DNA of 64,000 nt. It comes from Symbiotaphrina buchneri. Its lineage: Eukaryota > Ascomycota > Symbiotaphrinales > Symbiotaphrinaceae. The notes beneath the pieces were generated by a model. It had not been told where the DNA came from. It saw nothing but the letters and a program-made list of their open reading frames with translations, and did no database searches. Location: NCBI GenBank assembly GCA_001599915.1, contig BCIG01000003.1:310001-374000 (forward strand). The letters run 5' to 3'. The position numbers and the translations under genes are program-made. This document shows positions 60,533-64,000 of this stretch, piece by piece (the first letter of the stretch is position 1; every line of letters starts with the position of its first letter).

Positions 60533-63529
60533 CTACAGAAAAGCACCATCATCGGTTTCCATGCTACTGTTCATCATTCTCTTCCGTCTACTGCTCAAGA
60601 ACAGGTCAACCATGCGTTGACCGCCGATTGAGGGCTGCAGGATGCCGCTACCTCGAACCTGTTCATCGAGATCTTGGGGAGAGTCACGTTCATATACCGT
60701 GGGGATGGCTTTCAAAGCCTCCTGGCCGCTGGCAGTCGTCTGTCCAACTGGGCTTCCTTCTATAGTGGTAGTGATGTTTCCGCTCTGTGCTCGAAGAACT
60801 CGTCGAGTCCGGCCTGGACTACTGCGTTGACGCAGGTTGACAACCGACCTGGCACGCATGTGTGAGGGTCGGTCGACTTCCCCAAGGACACCTGAATGAA
60901 TAGTACTAGGCGTAGTCTGGGACTCGGGCGAGCCTTTGGAGATTGGCGAGATGGACGGCTGAGAAAATGCATGGCGCAAGACATGATTTGCCGTCTGAGT
61001 CGACCCCCGCAATGGGTTCTTATTTTCGGATCCTGCCACTCTCGGCGGCGTGGGAGGGAGTGCGTAAGCTGGCGGAGGAGGCCCAATATCCGCCGTGAGT
61101 GGCAAAGACCTAGCTGATGGCTTGAGGCTTGCTCGAAGAATATCCCCAATGCTCTTTGTGGCAATGGCAAGTGGTTGTTTCACCTCTAGATTCTTCGTGG
61201 GAGCCACCTGCGTATCTTCCCCGTCAATCTGTGCCGATTCTCTTCGATGACCAATAGATTTCGCTCTCAGCAATGGAGCCGTCACAGAATTTTGCTCCAG
61301 CGACGCCATTTGAGATGTCGTCCAGGCTCTCCATTCACTGCTTGAACGCGGAAGCATCTCTTCTACTTCAGCGGTGCAGCCAACTGGACGCTGATAACTT
61401 CCATTCCGCGTTGCAATGATGACGGCCGTCCCAGGTTCGCCGTGATCCTCTGCACCAGATGAAGAGTTAGAGCTATCTGAGTGGATGGCATCCTCTCCGC
61501 TCGTTGTCCTCAAATAGACACTTGAACCACCTGCACTGCCATGCTTCCTGCCCTTCCGCTTCCCGCCCGATCGTTGGACAGTTGCTGTGCTACCCTCCTT
61601 TCGGCGACTAGCTTCAAGTACTTGCCTGAATGGACTTGGAGTCTTGACAATGAACTCTGTAGAGTACGCAAATAGAGAGGACCTTGACTCCGTAAGTCGA
61701 TGCTTTGATCTCGTAGAATTATTCTCGTTGTGATTGGCAATGACTTGAGGAGTCAAAGCAGATCCGTTCGGCGGAGGAAATAAAGTATATTCATAGCTGC
61801 GCGCTCGGCGTAGCTCGTTCTCGCCGCTTGCCAATCGATCTCGAATGTTGCGGGATCGTGGAGTACTGGCTTTCCTTTCCTCATCAAGCACATCCGATTG
61901 TGTATGGATAACTGACCCGGAAGGCCGAAGCATATGACCACGAGCCTTGCTCTCATTGCTGTCATCTGTGACTTGCCTTATTGTAGCGAGGGTATGTTGG
62001 CTAGCCCTGGAGCTTGATCTCACTGGGACCATGGGCCCACCAGGTGCAGCGGCTTCAGATGAACTTCCCGTAAAGCCAACTTGGGCATTTTCGTCCAATT
62101 TTTTAAGCAAAGCAGAATATACACGGTGACTATCGATGTTAGGCCGATTCGACCCGCCTCCGTTACTGCCAGGGATAGGTTTTCGAAATATCGAATACGC
62201 CCCCGATGTGGCAGTCCCATAAGGATTCCTTGAGAGAGATGATTTATGAGGACCACCGTTCTCTTGAATTATGGACAGTCGGTTGAACTCGCCCGAATAT
62301 CCCGCAGATACCGGATTTGTGAATGTAGAATTAGTCCAACTGCTCACACGTGATGTCTCGTTATCCACCTCATCACTGGCCTGTTTGCTGCGGATACTGC
62401 CATGTGCGGAAGCATACTCCTGAGATGGCGTAACCTGAGTCAACAATGGCACACGGGCATTTACCCTCGAAAGTGTAGTCCCATCCGGAGCAGGTATGTT
62501 CTCGTAACCAACATGAACTCCTGAAACAGCAGGTACAGTATCTCCGTAGTGAGGCCTGCTTGCTTGGACCTGCTGAGCTGGAACCCCTTCAGCTTCAGAA
62601 CTCCGTTTAAAGACGCGCTTGAGTCGTTTCTTGATCTTGATAGAGAGGTGTCGGGCTTTGTTCCCAAAGCCAGCAGTATCTGGACTAACAGAAATGACCT
62701 GGTTGGGTGATGCAACAGCATTTCCAAGACTCGTCTGGCTGGAAGTCCGTACAGTCTTGCGTAAGGCTTTCTGCTGTCGACGACGGGCGAGTGAAGACAG
62801 TATGAAAGAAGGGCGTTCCCGTAATCTTTGTTCTTGCACTTGGCGGAGATATTGGTCTCTTGCTTCTTGAACAGCTGCATCTTTATCCTGAGTGAGTCGC
62901 ATGGAGCTGCGGTGCAACGACATTGAACGCATGATCTTGAGGCTTGGTCTGCGGGTATCTGCACTCTCTCGGGAGAAGCGCTCGGGCGTGCTTGCAGTAA
63001 ATATCACAGGAGTGAACTTTCGACCGCTGAAGAGAGATCGTGATCTGCGCAATCGACGGTATGAGGATGCGACTGAGACAGCATCGTCATCAATGCTTGG
63101 CCTGACTGGAACATTGGTGGTCACGAAGCTTTCTATCTTACTCTCCGCTGGACCAGTATATACAGAGCCGGACTTCTCACTGGAGGTAGAGGGACGGGGC
63201 TTGATCAAGGACTCTTTCCTCGCAGGAGTTGCAGCCGGACCAGTGAAACGAACACTCTGTCGCCTTCCCAGAGGAGGTTGTTGGCTGACTCTGTCCACGC
63301 TCATAGTACTATTTTTCCGTGTGAGGCCCGCTTGCTGAGGAGGTGCGGCATTTTTCCGGTCGTACGCGCGCTGGAAAGCTGCATTTGCGGCTGCAAATGC
63401 TTGCTGTCGCGCCTTTTCAGGATCCATCGGCTCGATTCTCACTTCATGTTCTCGTCTGCTTCTTGTCGACGCATTGGATCTCTTGCGCCTGGGGCGAGTT
63501 GAGCCGGTGGAGGCGGCTCGAGAGAGCAT
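60533..63529 (-). CDS. large Ser/Arg-rich conserved fungal protein, unknown function
   Basis: Single uninterrupted frame of 998 residues. Composition is dominated by Ser, Arg, Thr and Pro, with many RRxS/RxxS basophilic kinase-type sites (for example RRSRSLFSGRKF, LKIMRSMSLHRSS). A helical DKDAAVQEARDQYLRQVQEQRLRE segment (about 215-240) and a very basic patch KIKKRLKRVFKRSS (about 300-313) may bind membranes or microtubules; this is inference. Short islands that look conserved include RKFTPVIFTASTPERFSRES and DSHRVYSALLKKLDENAQVGF near residue 475. The C-terminus QRMVDLFLSSRRKRMM also looks constrained. I recognise no catalytic domain. The lack of introns in a gene this long stands out against its neighbours. 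Confidence 0.8.
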   Translation of the reverse strand: MLSRAASTGSTRPRRKRSNASTRSRREHEVRIEPMDPEKARQQAFAAANAAFQRAYDRKNAAPPQQAGLTRKNSTMSVDRVSQQPPLGRRQSVRFTGPAATPARKESLIKPRPSTSSEKSGSVYTGPAESKIESFVTTNVPVRPSIDDDAVSVASSYRRLRRSRSLFSGRKFTPVIFTASTPERFSRESADTRRPSLKIMRSMSLHRSSMRLTQDKDAAVQEARDQYLRQVQEQRLRERPSFILSSLARRRQQKALRKTVRTSSQTSLGNAVASPNQVISVSPDTAGFGNKARHLSIKIKKRLKRVFKRSSEAEGVPAQQVQASRPHYGDTVPAVSGVHVGYENIPAPDGTTLSRVNARVPLLTQVTPSQEYASAHGSIRSKQASDEVDNETSRVSSWTNSTFTNPVSAGYSGEFNRLSIIQENGGPHKSSLSRNPYGTATSGAYSIFRKPIPGSNGGGSNRPNIDSHRVYSALLKKLDENAQVGFTGSSSEAAAPGGPMVPVRSSSRASQHTLATIRQVTDDSNESKARGHMLRPSGSVIHTQSDVLDEERKASTPRSRNIRDRLASGENELRRARSYEYTLFPPPNGSALTPQVIANHNENNSTRSKHRLTESRSSLFAYSTEFIVKTPSPFRQVLEASRRKEGSTATVQRSGGKRKGRKHGSAGGSSVYLRTTSGEDAIHSDSSNSSSGAEDHGEPGTAVIIATRNGSYQRPVGCTAEVEEMLPRSSSEWRAWTTSQMASLEQNSVTAPLLRAKSIGHRRESAQIDGEDTQVAPTKNLEVKQPLAIATKSIGDILRASLKPSARSLPLTADIGPPPPAYALPPTPPRVAGSENKNPLRGSTQTANHVLRHAFSQPSISPISKGSPESQTTPSTIHSGVLGEVDRPSHMRARSVVNLRQRSSPGRTRRVLRAQSGNITTTIEGSPVGQTTASGQEALKAIPTVYERDSPQDLDEQVRGSGILQPSIGGQRMVDLFLSSRRKRMMNSSMETDDGAFL

Positions 63530-64000
63530 CGAATGCGCCCGATGTTATAAATGCAAGGTAACCAAAATGATACACACACAAGGTCGAGTCCACTCAGTGA
63601 ACCATCCAAAATTGGCGCGAGTGCGCTTTGCGAAGGCTTGTAGTCCAAAAAGAACGTGCGATGAAGAGTAGAGAGGGGAAAAGAGAGAGGCGGGGGAAAT
63701 AAACACGATGTGACTTAGCGCACAGAGTGTCTAGATATGGAAGGAACGGAGGAGACCATGAACAGGTCTATTCTCCTAAGAAAGGAAGGTACACTAATCT
63801 CCAGGTAGGTAGTTCAAAGGCAAATTGCACACCCCGGGAACGAAATAAGAGGATGGAACATCAAAAACGAAATTATCTGGTCCCTGATTGGATTCAGAGA
63901 TAGCAAGATTCAAGCCATGGTCATATACAGGGAAGACCGTGGCAGCAGCCTTTAAGACTTGCCGGTATGCATGCATTGTTCGCAGCTGACTAGCGGCTCG
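63530..64000. other. upstream region of the Ser/Arg-rich gene, possible further gene end
   Basis: A minus-strand frame open from the window edge to a stop at 63794 (containing MHAYRQVLKAAATVF) could be the last exon of a gene outside the window, or chance. The rest is purine-rich leader-like sequence. Confidence 0.3.

Noticed and set aside
63794-64000. LYR-motif mitochondrial protein at the right edge
   Set aside because: Only a short AYRQVLKAA-like match; the rest of the frame does not resemble a LYR family, so only an unassigned open frame is noted.

Overview
The window looks like a chromosome segment from a filamentous ascomycete (Pezizomycotina). I infer a Eurotiomycetes-type fungus; the lineage was not tested. 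The reasons are: most genes are split by 45-75 nt introns with GT...AG ends and CTRAC/CTGAC-type branch points; genes lie on both strands; and many products are typical filamentous-fungal ones (Pfa5-type palmitoyltransferase, DUF8004-type protein, fungal bestrophin-like channel, SND1/Tudor-SN, Rom2-type Rho GEF). No tRNA, rRNA, CRISPR array, or convincing transposon or retroelement was found.

Layout. 0-6 kb: 3' part of a BEACH/WD40 protein. 6-9.3 kb: an SDR-fold protein lacking the catalytic Tyr/Lys, then an F-box protein. 9.3-12.5 kb: a gene-poor stretch with a decayed minus-strand coding remnant. 12.6-19.7 kb: an RNA 3'-phosphate cyclase gene broken by one in-frame TAG, then a catabolic group with an M20-type carbamoylase/beta-alanine synthase (-), a dihydropyrimidinase/hydantoinase (+, also with one in-frame TAG) and a FAD aromatic monooxygenase (-). 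20.7-22.5 kb: palmitoyltransferase. 24.7-25.2 kb: a small protein with two zinc-ribbon motifs, followed by a 55-nt C homopolymer. 26.4-28.5 kb: acyl-CoA/coumarate-CoA ligase-like enzyme. 31.3-34.3 kb: an AlkB-like dioxygenase with a basic N-terminal tail and Cys-rich modules, flanked by GAT/GATATC-rich simple sequence. 36.4-38.8 kb: DUF8004-type protein. 39.0-39.4 kb: 22-bp minisatellite. 39.6-40.9 kb: bestrophin-like channel. 41.6-49.8 kb: housekeeping block (SND1, transaldolase, an SDR, Cu/Zn superoxide dismutase). 50.8-63.5 kb: three large minus-strand genes (Rho GEF, EMC1, a Ser/Arg-rich unknown).

How the genes fit together. Most are unrelated housekeeping genes. The exception is 14.2-19.7 kb, where the carbamoylase and dihydropyrimidinase are divergently transcribed from a shared 0.6-kb region and catalyse consecutive steps (ring opening of dihydropyrimidines or hydantoins, then N-carbamoyl hydrolysis). 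The premature stop in the dihydropyrimidinase implies the pathway is decaying, the base is wrong, or the stop is bypassed.

Exon boundaries were derived by hand from splice signals, frame continuity and remembered family sequences. Every multi-exon model listed as a CDS keeps its reading frame through all junctions. No database search was possible.
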